DNA of 39,656 nt from Mitosporidium daphniae (taxonomy: Eukaryota; Microsporidia): NCBI RefSeq assembly GCF_000760515.2, contig NW_013546423.1:1-39656 (forward strand). The letters run 5' to 3'. A program made the translations under genes and the position numbers. The notes beneath the pieces are model-generated. The model saw only the letters and a program-made list of their open reading frames with translations. It ran no database searches and had not been told where the DNA came from. This document shows positions 1 to 9,323 of this stretch, in pieces; positions within the stretch are counted from its first letter, which is position 1, and each line of letters begins with the position of its first letter.

Positions 1-600
1 ATCTCTTAAAGTAAAGAAATGCGATAAACATGAAAGCCAATAAACTCGTAAGGGAACTGAATTTAATAGATGCTGTCAAAATGAAACAAACCAATCGTAT
101 CATTAAGCAAGGTGTCGGTGTGAAATATGATATTCAAAAGCCCCTGAATGAGGTGCTAATCTAAGGCAAAAAATTGAAGCTTATTGGGCCCAAAAGGTCA
201 TCCAAAAGGGTTACACAATCTCATGAGGCTAAAGAGAATAGAACCCAACACCAAAGTTATCATATTGGTCAAAGAAAGATGGCGGATGCTGCTAAAGGAA
301 AAAATCGGAGCTTGATGAACGAATTAAAAAACATCTGAAGGGAAAAGCGATATTAAAGATTCTGTGACGAAATCTAACGACATTCGAAGCGAAAATGAAA
401 CTCCAAAATCGCAGTAAAACCTTTTGGAACACCAAAAATGAGGTTAAAATTTTTTTGAAAACTTTTGAAGTCATCAGGGACTGAAAAGATGCTAAACAAT
501 CCCGCGGATCAAGATCATTCGAGGCAAAGACAAAATAGGGTCTATAAATTAACTGAGGTTGGCAGACCGTGGCCTTAATCAAAAAGTTGTATTTATGTGT
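1..600 (+). other. Unassigned lysine-rich open stretches, possible decayed or cut-off gene
   Basis: The plus strand is purine-rich and reads as short lysine-rich open stretches broken by stops. One runs from an ATG at 30 to a TAA near 162 and stays open in the same frame for a further 57 codons. A shifted frame gives more charged sequence around 285-510. Several GT...AG pairs of normal size for this window exist, but I found no splicing scheme that makes one convincing protein, and I recognise no domain. It may be the tail of a gene that starts outside the window, or a decaying gene. The 96-codon minus-strand ORF at 292-582 looks like a shadow. Confidence 0.25.
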
Positions 601-1033
601 GTGATTCTAGGTGAATATTTGAAAGGTATCGCGTTCAAATGCTCCCCAAATTGAGTGCAATTTGTCTGCATATTGGTGTTGGCTGCCTCATCAGGACCTG
701 GTAGCCTATTATGGGCTTTTCACAACGCAATCCAACCCCAGCATGGCTTAACCTAATTAAATTTAAACTGAAATGGTTTTGGGATCAACGGACCCCATAA
801 GATACTTCAACTCAAGCCATATATTGCTTATTTTTCGGCTTGACGCAGAGAAGCATCTGAGATCGCAATGAACAGCTTTAATGTTTTAACCCTTAACGCC
901 AGGCCAATCAACTTTGACACTTTAATGTTCAAATTTATTTCCTCGATTTAATTTTTCACAACTTTTACACATGACCTGCTTCTTGGTTATCTAGCTCTTT
1001 TATAAACAATGAAAGTTGATCGCGAACGGTTTT
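601..1033. other. Gene-poor stretch; one 32-codon ORF behind an AAATTT element
   Basis: No domain-bearing ORF is visible. An AATTAAATTTAAA element at about 757-767 is followed by an ATG at 773 that opens 32 codons (773-871, plus), which is the arrangement seen before real genes in this window, but the peptide is not recognisable. I looked for tRNA and spliceosomal snRNA signatures by eye and saw none. At over 1 kb with the preceding feature, this is by far the longest stretch without a confident gene. Confidence 0.3.
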
Positions 1034-3106
1034 CTAAAAGTAAATAAAAAAATGTACCAGCTTGATAAAAAGCGATTTGTTAATGTCATTACAAACTCTA
1101 GAATCCTCGCTTTGGTCACAATCCTTTTCAAAATCCTTTGTCGAAATCGATATGTTTTTTCTTGAAATAATACTCCGGAGATTTTGTAACTCGGTGTCAG
1201 ATGATATGTTCAGTGTGCCCTTGATAAGAACAACCAATTCTTCAACAGAGGTAATCGTAGTTTGCGGTGATTCGCTATCATTGCTACCCTCATTTACTTT
1301 GGTAAATCTGCTTTTTGAGGACCCGTCAATACCCCCATCCTGTCTAAGCTTTCTGTCATCATCCTTGCTAAATAGGGTAGATTCTGTCGATGAAGACGAA
1401 GAATTGATCGAATCTGAAGCTTCGTTGTTGCCATATGCTATATTTGAATCGGATAATAGTGTTCTTAGTTCCTCGGTACCAAAAGAATCAGATTCGACTG
1501 GGACAGATTTAACTGAAAAGTTAATGTTTGCCGATGATGTTGGAGACAAAGAACAAGAGGAGGCTGCTGCCTCCAAAATGCTAAATCTTCCCTTTTTAAT
1601 TTCAGAATTTCGTGAAGGAGCTGAGGCTGATGTTTCATCGAAGGATGGATCCGTAGATTCTAGCAAAATATATTCCCTCAATGAAAGTGAACACGGGTGC
1701 GTTAGTGGAATCGGTAAAGAGAGTTGAGAAGAGGGATATGGATTTGGGGCTTGTGCACAGCCATCTCTCCCTATGAGAGACTCTGAATCCGAAAAGTACT
1801 GACCAGAATTGTCGTCATTAGCAAAATCTTCTATTTCAGACCTAAAATCCCAACTCTGGCCTGTAGCCACCTCTCTATCGCTAGAGTTGATCGAAATGTG
1901 GCTTTGGAGAGCCAAATGGTCTTCATCGAGAGCATTTTGAATATCTAAAGTGGTGTATTCCGCATTTTTCCTTTGGCCTGAAGTGTTGCGCTCATTGACT
2001 GAGGGAATGGAGTTGAGAATTTCCGAGGAAAGATACGAATTTTTCTTGGCTAATTTAAAAAAAGAGTGCTTCAACAGCACCTCGGCCGTAGGCCTATTTT
2101 GCGTTAGTATTTGGCTGCCATTGGAATTGAAAAAGTAAATTTTAACGGAAGATACAAACCTTTTTAAGGGATCTTTAACCAGACATGAGTCTATCATGTC
2201 CTTAAACGATTTGGAGTATTTATGCTTGGTCTTTGACCGGTCCAGAGAAGGTGGTTGATTAGTCAGAGTCATGTAGATCACCTATAATAAGGCAAAATAG
2301 GAACCTTCATCGGCGGATATTTAGAAAATGGAGCACTTCCAAGCGCCAATTCCAGTGCTGTAATGCCAAAAGACCAAATGTCTGCTTTCGAATTGTATCC
2401 TTCCGTCTGAAATTAGGAAGCTATTATTGCCAAACCATTTCCATGACCTATGGGATAAGAAGCGCAATAAAACCTCCGGAGCCATCCAGCAAGGAGTACC
2501 CACAAAAGTCTTCCTAATTCCTTGCCTTTCTCCGTCCTCCAAGAAAGAGGACGAAACGCCAAAATCCGCTAGCTTCACAGTTCCGTCATGTTTGTCGATC
2601 AGCAGATTTCCCGCCTTTACATCACGATGGATATGTCCAGATTTGTGCAGATATGCTAATCCCTGAAGAGCCTGCTTGAGGATCGTTGCAATCGCATATT
2701 CCTCAAACCCTGTGGGGAAGTATCCTTTTATGATGTCGAGGCACGAACCGCCAGAAAGGAATGGAGTGACAATCCATAGCTTTGTTTTGTGAACAAACGT
2801 TGTAAGAATGGGAAGCAAGTTTGGATGGCGACATAAGCTCATAACTTGGATTTCTTTCTAGAAAACTTTACATGAAAAAACTGTACCCTCAATTCGTCAA
2901 TTTGATTGCGCTCAAAACGATCCAGGTCAATCATTTTGATGGAGACGATTTTCTGCAAAGGCTTGAACGTGGAAATGTAAACTATTGCCGAAGATCCAAA
3001 ACCTAATGTTGGGATTTCAATACCAGGTACCTATTGCATCCCCGATCTCATAATCTTCTGGCAAAATCGATAGGGTCGGATAGTCGTCGGATGGCACTGG
3101 GGACAT
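1034..3106 (-). CDS. STE20-family Ser/Thr kinase, Fray/OSR1/SPAK-like
   Basis: Germinal-centre-type kinase; the family acts in osmotic, ion-transport and cell-polarity signalling. Six exons (3106-3031, 3002-2887, 2857-2474, 2406-2305, 2281-2160, 2093-1034) give 619 residues. The kinase domain fills roughly residues 18-290: VSIKM with the ATP lysine, [11 protein letters not shown] with the catalytic Asp, [17 protein letters not shown] activation segment, [16 protein letters not shown], then KYPPMKV and NQPPSL, which point to the OSR1/Fray branch. The long Ser/Asp-rich C-terminal half is low complexity, carries a GRFSI motif reminiscent of Fray relatives, and shows no clear OSR1 CCT domain. The fourth exon joins after MAPE directly to TEGY, so the usual V after MAPE is missing; that splice site (intron 2407-2473) is the least certain. 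It is divergent from the esterase. Confidence 0.85.
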
Positions 3107-3214
3107 TTTTTGAATTTTGCTTGAATTTTGGTTGAATTTTATTTGAATTTTGCTCGAGTTTTACTTGGACTTGATTCGAGTTTAGCGAAATTTAATATCA
3201 CTTAAATTGCTGGA
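3107..3214. promoter_or_regulatory. Divergent promoter with an 11-bp tandem array
   Basis: The 108 bp between the kinase and the esterase starts contain seven units with exact 11-bp spacing, beginning at 3112, 3123, 3134, 3145, 3156, 3167 and 3178. The first four are GAATTTT plus four variable bases; the last three are degenerate (GAGTTTT, GGACTTG, GAGTTTA). A GAAATTTAATAT element (3187-3198) and CTTAAATT (3201-3208) follow before the esterase ATG. The array probably lies in the shared regulatory region of both genes. Confidence 0.5.
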
Positions 3215-5390
3215 ATGCTAAAGCTCGGAATCTTCCTGTCCTTGTTGTTATGCTATCTTTTCAGCTCGTATATGCCCAAATTACATTTTTTCCATGCGTT
3301 TTCAAAAGTCTCATGTGGGAAATACGGAGATATTTTCGGCATTACTAGTGAAGAAAGAGTCGACATCTTTTTCGGGTACGGCACTTTTATTAATATAGAA
3401 TACCGTATGCACATCCACCGGTCGGGTCCAGGCGTTGGATGCCTCCAGACACTAAAGGTAGATTTCCATAATCTCATGTCAACAGGAAGCTTTTGGGATC
3501 CAGGTATCGATTTCCTGGCTACAAAAATCCCACCTGCATGCCCCCAGCTATTTGATCCCATCAATTCTTTCACAGAGGATTGCCTTTATTTAAACGTCTT
3601 TCGACCCAGTGCCATGCCACCAAAAAACCTGCTTCCTGTAATGATTTGGATTTATGGCGGGGCCTTCTTGATCGGTAATTCCTGGCAGTTTGGTTTGTAC
3701 GATGCGAGAAACATCGTCAAACATCGAAGAGCAATCGTGGTCTCTTTTAATTATCGTCTCGGCTCTTTGGGATTTTTGGTATTAAATTAGCATCCGCTGA
3801 TCATCAGTACACCTCTGGAAATAGCGTTTCTCCCAATTTGGGGATTCTAGACCAAATTGCAGCCATAAACTGGGTAAAGGCAAATATTATCAAGTAATTC
3901 TGAATATGCTAATGCAAAAGTTTTGGCGGCGATCCAGACAATATAACTCTTATTGGAGAAAGTGCCGGTGCAATGTCGATTGGGGTATTTTCTACATAAG
4001 CTTGTCTTTTTTTATAGCTTCTGGTTTCCAGCAAAAATGCAGACATAAAAAACCTTTTTCAAAAAGCCATCATAATGAGCAATCCATTTGCAGCGCACTA
4101 TAAAAGCCTATCTGAGGCTGCAGTTTTTGGAGACTTGCTGTGTAAAGGTAACCCCAGCCTAAATGGTTATCATTAGAACTCGACTGTGCCCCAAATGACC
4201 TAGCCTGTTTACAGAAGCAGCCAATCACGGCAATTTTATATCATCAATCCAAGATAATGTCAAAGGTCCATTTAAATTCTCGTATTTTTGGAGATCTGTT
4301 GATAGTAACAACTCATGTCCATGACATACTAGTGGGGACCGGTTATTGACAACCTTTTGTTTACTGGCCAGCCCATGGAGTTGCTTTCAAAGTCTCCAGT
4401 ATCGATTCCATTGATAATCGGCGTCACACGGTGGGTTTTACAGATAATTTTTATTTTTCTTACCTTTAGTGATGAGGCCTTTTTTACGGAGGCGTTTATC
4501 TTTCCAATTTTAAAGGCTCTTCCAATGCTAAGAGAGGTATTCGTTCAAGATGGATATATCCAACTGATGAACCGTGTGTTCCAAGAGCATGCCAATGTAG
4601 TGTTGCAGAAATATCCCTCTTCCGATGACTGGAATGATAATTTCCAAACTTTGTTACGTATCATATCGGATTGTGGATTCTTTTGTGCATCTTTAAAGGT
4701 ATAAACTGTGGTTTCATCCTCAAAAGGTCTCAAAGTCGCTCGCTTTTGTTAACTCAAGCATCTATTTTTATGAGCTTGCACAGCCAGGTCGATATTTGAA
4801 CTTTGGTAAGTTTAGCACTCTTATGTAAAGGGCCCTGCAGTGAAGGCAAAAGTTGCCATTTTTTTGATGTTCCATATTTTTTCCATACCATCCCAAATGT
4901 AGCTACGCGAATGATCACTTTAGAGGCTTCCATGGGACTGGGCGACCTCCTTGTCTCATTTTCCACGAGAGTATTTTCTTTTTTAACAAGTAGAAATTCT
5001 GAGAGCAAATGGTTTACAAATCCCTTTGATAGGATGGTAATCGTCAGGGACGCTTATATTGTTAGTTTAAATTCAGAAAATCAGAAGCAGACCTCAGTTT
5101 GTTCATAATGTCGAAATTTCTTTCTTTCGCAAATGGTATGTATTTGGACCAGGTAAAGTTCATAACCTTAGGAGACATTAATGATGGGGTCTATCTTCCC
5201 GGGTCAAGATTCAAAATGAATTGGCAGCCATTTATTTATTCGTTCAATAATTCCAGAGCCCAATTTGGCCCAGTCATGCACCTTGACGAGGGAAAAGTTG
5301 GGCACCATCAGGCTTCCTTTGATCACTTTTGCGACTTTTGGGTATACTTCCTTTGCTCGATTTTAGGATTTTACCGGGTACGAATTTTAG
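3215..5390 (+). CDS. Secreted type-B carboxylesterase/lipase, 14 exons
   Basis: Alpha/beta-hydrolase of the carboxylesterase type-B family, predicted to cleave carboxylic esters outside the cell or in the secretory path. Fourteen exons give 585 residues, a normal length. A hydrophobic signal peptide (MLKLGIFLSLLLCYLFSS) comes first. Then come VDIFFGIPYAHPPVG, EDCLYLNVFRP, the oxyanion-hole segment IWIYGGAF, the nucleophile elbow GESAGA, an acidic region VTRDEAFF, and the His region GKSCHFFDVPYFF, so a Ser-acid-His triad looks complete. Introns: 3376-3398, 3458-3485, 3779-3807, 3894-3920, 3985-4017, 4148-4176, 4266-4332, 4431-4469, 4699-4726, 4806-4830, 5037-5065, 5136-5171, 5342-5366. The family is certain; substrate is unknown. 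Its 3' end runs up to the promoter of the bL9m gene. Confidence 0.85.
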
Positions 5391-5434
5391 AAAATCCCCG
5401 CAATTAAATTTTAATAAATTCTTTCTCTTGCTTT

Positions 5435-5762
5435 ATGGCGTCATTTCGGTTGTCATCGCCGTATTGTGCCTTTCGGTTTTATGTCCGAGTTGCAGAGGCA
5501 ATTTTGATGACAAATGTAGAAAATCTTGGAAATAAAGGTGCATAATTGCTTTGTTGTAACTGTAGGGGACATCGTTAGGGTTCCAGCAAGCATCATGAGG
5601 CATCGCTTGCACCCTCAAAGGAAAGCATCTTATGCTACGGAGGAAAATATCAAATCCATTTTCCTTCCTCTTGCCAGAACAGGAGTTCCAGTAAAGGTTT
5701 TTGGAATCCCAATAGTTCACTCGGCACTAGTTTTGGAACAGGAAAAAAGTAGATCAGAGTAA
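5435..5762 (+). CDS. MRPL9: Mitochondrial ribosomal protein bL9m
   Basis: Large-subunit protein of the mitochondrial ribosome. Two exons (5435-5537, 5566-5762; 28-nt intron) give about 99 residues. The core reads NLGNKGDIVRVPASIMRHRL then HPQRKASYATEENI, matching the bL9 N-terminal domain (LGxKGDIVxV, RNxLxPxxxA). The N-terminus (MASFRLSSPYCAFRFYVR) is basic, Ser/aromatic and acid-free, as expected of a mitochondrial presequence. It is much shorter than bacterial L9, so the C-terminal domain is absent, as in many mitochondrial forms. A CAATTAAATTTTAATAAATT stretch precedes it inside the esterase 3' region, and AATAAA follows the stop. Its presence implies mitochondrial protein synthesis. Confidence 0.8.
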
Positions 5763-5786
5763 TCCAATAAAATATATGTTTATTGT
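5763..5786. terminator. Shared 3' region of bL9m and uL14 genes
   Basis: Only 24 bp separate the two convergent stop codons. The stretch reads as AATAAA on the plus strand and TTTATT/AATAAAC on the minus strand, so both transcripts probably use overlapping polyadenylation signals and their 3' ends overlap. Confidence 0.5.
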
Positions 5787-6412
5787 TTAGATAACAGCGC
5801 CAGCTGCAGATGCAATCTTTGGCCAAAGATCAGCGGCTTCCTTGGCGACTGGACCAGTGATTGCAGATCCTTTCATTTCTCCCTTGGGATTGACAATAAC
5901 ACCGGCATTATCTTCGAAATAAATAAACACACCATCGCGTCTTCTGAAGTGCTTTCGTTGACGGATAACAACAGCCTGCAATACTAGAAGAAAGAAAATG
6001 TAAGAACCATGAAAATAAAACAAAATTAAATTAAAAGGAGATCATGATGATCATATGTTGAGCCAAAGTAGGTACCTTTTTTTCTGAGTTCAGGTTTTCC
6101 TTTCTTGACGGTGCACATAAACATATCACCAAGGCCTGCAGAGGGAAGGCGATTAAGACGACCCTTGATTCCTTTGACTGAGATGAGGTACAGGTTTTTA
6201 GCACCAGAATTATCTGCGCAATTGATTGTGGCACCAACGGGAAGAGCAAGTGTTACACGGAATTTACCGCCAGATTGTCCGGTCGCTAAAGGTAAGGAAC
6301 AAATATCAAGAAACAAAGGCAATCAGGGCTTAAGTGAGCAGAAAAAGCCATCCCATTAAATGGATGAAAACAGGTAGAAATGGTGAAATGAATCAATACC
6401 TCTCTTGGCCAT
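5787..6412 (-). CDS. RPL23: 60S ribosomal protein L23 (uL14)
   Basis: Cytosolic large-subunit protein uL14, at the subunit interface. Three exons (6412-6400, 6285-6076, 5983-5787) give 139 residues, the standard eukaryotic length. Conserved blocks are [83 protein letters not shown] and [18 protein letters not shown]. The first exon is only 13 nt (MAKR plus one base). Its introns (6286-6399, 114 nt; 5984-6075, 92 nt) are three to four times longer than the local norm, the pattern seen for ribosomal-protein genes in intron-poor yeasts. TTAAATTT-type sequence lies directly upstream of the ATG. Confidence 0.96.
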
Positions 6413-6465
6413 TGAAATTTAAAATATTGAAAATTTTAATTTTAATACATAAATTTAATGAATTG
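6413..6465 (-). promoter_or_regulatory. uL14 promoter behind the Grc3 stop
   Basis: The 53 bp between the Grc3 stop and the uL14 ATG is almost pure A/T, with TTTAAATTTC abutting the ATG (minus strand), TTAAAATTAAAATTTT in the middle and CATTAAATTTATG near the Grc3 stop. It must hold the core promoter of a highly expressed gene. Confidence 0.45.
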
Positions 6466-8146
6466 TTAAACCGGCCGTTTTCGCAAAATGGTATGTCGGG
6501 CTTTTCTTACGGAACCCCCTTGGATCGTTATATGGTCGTTGAAAAGCGTTGGAGCGGATTTTGTGAATGCCTAATGATGTATGATTATATGCATGGAACT
6601 TACATCACAGTATTCTTTTGGATGAATGTTCAGCTTGGACCGAGAAATTGAATTCAACCTTTGTGTTACGATATCTACAAAAATTGTTGGAATTACGAGA
6701 TGAAATCGTTGATTTTCGACATCGACCGCCCTAATAAAGCCTACAGACAAGTTTTAAAACATCAACCAACCTAAACTGAGCAGAACTAATCTATCGAAAA
6801 GCCCCACGACGGTACAATTGAAAGAAGGCGCTTTTGAAGGCTCCATCATTTTGAGACGGGAAAAGGGAACGCTTAGTGGAGTCATACAGAATACCGGCGA
6901 AAATTTGTCTCTACCGAGATTAAAATACGAGAGCAAGATCAGAGATCTCAGTTCTTTTGGAGCGTATTTCGAAATTTGGCTATCATTAAAAGCTGATATG
7001 TCAATACCTGCCTGCTGCGATTGAGATAGCTGAAGTTGGCAGAATTGTCGGCAAAATGGGCACAGAGGAAATCGAGAAATTGGTGCGAAATCGAGGCGGT
7101 TCACACAATGTAGAGGATAGCTTTTGCACAGCTTCCTTCACCAGCGTGCTAGATGAAAGGTCTTCCGCACTTGTGACGCTTTCCATCAACGGGATTATCG
7201 TTGATGGTCGGACCAAGTTAATTGTGCACTTGAATAACTCCAGACCGAGGCCGGTGGTCCACCCCATAGTATTAACAAATACAGGCAGTCCCTTTGGTGC
7301 TTTTTTGTGTAAAAAATTGCACAGCCTCTCGACTGCGTGAAGATAGCCCTTTGGATTTTCTGCAATAGAAATGACACCCACATACTCTTGATGAATGTGA
7401 GAGCATTGAGTGGCAAACGATGGTCCAAGGATAAATTTGTCGATGTGAAAAAGAGATACTGTGGCCGGTGGTCCAAGCTCGGCTTGGCCACAGTCAAGAT
7501 TCATAAGTAAAACACCAGATGCACGTGGGGTCGAGCAAGCGTTTACTTGATGTTGCGACAAAGACGAGTTTATCAAATATTTGAGAAATGTAGATTTTCC
7601 GCTTCCTTTGGATCCAAACACAACGACAGAAAGCGGATTAAGAGATCCAAGGTAGCCAGAAAGATCTTTCCAAAGAGGCATGGGAGAAAGATAAGAAAAT
7701 CCAGTATTGATAGACTCTTCAGATAAGGAGATCGCGTGCAGTCCTTCAAAGATCGAATAGATTTCCGAACATTTGCTTTTGAGCGTTGAAAGGAACCCAC
7801 CATCTCCCCAAATATCTTTCAGGTCCAAAAAAGACGTCAATTGTCTCCACTTAATATTTCCCTCACACAAGCTAATCAAGCAAGATGATGCGATGGGTGC
7901 TGAAAAGACCATCAGCGAATAGCATTCTGGAGAAAAAAAGGTGATTTTTCCGTGAGAAGCATTAATACGAGCACCAAAACATTCGACATCTCCGCTTTTG
8001 ACGGTGATGTACCCATATCCAACAATTGCAATAGCTTGTCCGGGCTCAAGAAAAATTTGACATTCCTGGGAGGATCCTACCTCTGTGATTATTGGCGTGA
8101 TTGGCTTGTAAACGCCAAGGGAGGCTGCCAAAACAGCAGAGGCCAT
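6466..8146 (-). CDS. GRC3: Grc3/NOL9-type polynucleotide 5'-kinase
   Basis: Clp1/Grc3-family RNA 5'-kinase; Grc3 works with Las1 in ITS2 removal and in RNA polymerase I termination, in the nucleolus. Four exons (8146-7008, 6979-6771, 6740-6604, 6570-6466) give 529 residues. Walker A is GSKGSGKST near residue 178, followed by LLMNLDCGQAELGPP (Walker B-like, Clp1_P signature) and FVNTMGWTTGLG. The C-terminus has APKELRSLILLSYF, GFIRAVDVENQRFHLV and a basic tail ending RKARHTILRKRPV, as in other Grc3 proteins. Introns are 28, 30 and 33 nt. The N-terminal region before the kinase is shorter than in yeast Grc3. It shares an ultrashort divergent promoter with Spn1. Confidence 0.88.
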
Positions 8147-8187
8147 TAGGGTAATGTATTAAATTTTTATTTTTACTTTGCATACAA
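8147..8187. promoter_or_regulatory. 41-bp divergent promoter, GRC3 and SPN1
   Basis: Only 41 bp separate the two divergent ATGs. It holds one TTAAATTT element (8159-8166), palindromic at its core, which could serve both directions. Confidence 0.45.
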
Positions 8188-9240
8188 ATGGATAGTTCAG
8201 GTACAAAGGGCCCTTTTCTCTCTTTTGATAGGTAGTTCCGAGGTACTTGATCGGCTGATCGTCATTTAACTATAGTATGAGGAGGGATCAGAACGGATTG
8301 ACAATACAGAATTTACCGGAAATGCAAGCCCAAAGTCGCAAAGGCAACATCCCAGCCACAAAAAAGGCTCCAGCCATAAGAAGAACAGTAGCCCTGCTGA
8401 TCCAGACAGCTCGTCTTCAGAATCGCCAGCGATTGCAGAAGTTAGGCGTGATTTTGATGAAGCTCTTCGTCGAGCCGTTCCATCGAGGGGACGCAAACGG
8501 GGCCTTGACGAGGAAACAGAGCTAGATAGCCAGGCTGCACATCTTATCGATCGCATGCAAACGGCTGCTTCGCAAGACTCTTATTGCATTTCAAACCAAA
8601 AGGTGGCTACACAAAAAATTTCAATTCTGCCTGAAGTGTTGGAAAAGCTATCAAGGTTTTATCGTTTATTGATTTCCAATCATAGGCGTGACCTGATCGA
8701 TTATCTTTTGGACAATCGGATTTTGGATGCAATAAGGCTGTGGCTTGAGCCATATCCGGATGGGTCCTTACCAAGTATCGATGTTCGGAAAAGCATTTTG
8801 CACATCCTCGCGCAAGTAAATACAATGCTTTCATAGCTTGACTTAGCTGCCTATAGAAAAAATCCATTTGAAAGAAAGTGGCCTGGGAAAGGTTGTCATG
8901 TATCTTTACAAATCGCCAGACGAGACCAGGGAGAACAAGAAGCTTGCATATAAGCTCATTGGTAATTTTCGAGTGTTTTTTTCCAAGATAAATGGAGTCG
9001 GCCTATAATAGGACATTCTCTGAACTACAAGGATCTATCAAGGGTCATGAGCGCGCCTTCTCAAAGAGACTTGTCGGACTCTCGCCTTCATTTTATTGTT
9101 CCGCAATCTAAGGAGGTATTTTCATGCAGGCTTAGATAATTTAGATTGACCAGTCCGGAGCATATTCAAAGCAGTCCCACCCGTATAAAAGCCTGTTGGT
9201 TAACATGGAAAAGCTGAAGCAAAAGACATCCAGGAAATAA
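8188..9240 (+). CDS. SPN1: Transcription elongation factor Spn1/Iws1
   Basis: Binds Spt6 and RNA polymerase II and links elongation to chromatin and mRNA export. Seven exons (8188-8200, 8232-8242, 8276-8655, 8686-8815, 8847-8961, 8988-9115, 9145-9240) give 290 residues. After an acidic/Ser-rich head, the TFIIS-N-like core reads LDNRILDAIRLWLEPYPDGS, then LPIEKIHLKESGLGKVVMYL and KWSRPIIGHSLNYKDLS, which are Spn1 hallmarks. It is near the minimal size for the family, with a much shorter N-terminus than yeast or human. The first two coding exons are 13 and 11 nt. Introns are 31, 33, 30, 31, 26 and 29 nt. Confidence 0.92.
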
Positions 9241-9323
9241 ATTCAAATGATGGGCCGTTAAAATACATTCTCGAAATGCAGTTTAAATTTTAGGCGCCAT
9301 TAAATTTTACAATTCCGATAGGC
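9241..9323 (+). promoter_or_regulatory. Promoter of the PACT scaffold gene
   Basis: The 83-bp spacer between the Spn1 stop and the next ATG has two AAATTT-type copies, TTTAAATTTT near 9283 and ATTAAATTTTAC at 9299-9310, the latter about 15 nt before the ATG. Confidence 0.4.

Noticed and set aside
820-880. Sequence faintly like U6 or U2 snRNA (CAGAGAAGCAT, TTTTCGGCTTG)
   Set aside because: The order and spacing of the conserved snRNA boxes are not met.
1062-1727. 221-codon plus-strand ORF opposite the kinase tail
   Set aside because: Shadow of a serine/aspartate-rich region; no domain, and the kinase reading is continuous.
5329-5535. Possible C-terminal membrane anchor for the esterase
   Set aside because: The hydrophobic stretch is another frame of the bL9m gene; reaching it would need a 13-nt intron, and the esterase frame stops at 5390.
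6493-6734. Plus-strand two-exon ORF of 69 residues with plausible splice sites
   Set aside because: It is antisense to the last two exons of Grc3, whose sequence (GFIRAVDVENQRFHL and the basic tail) matches the family and splices in frame.
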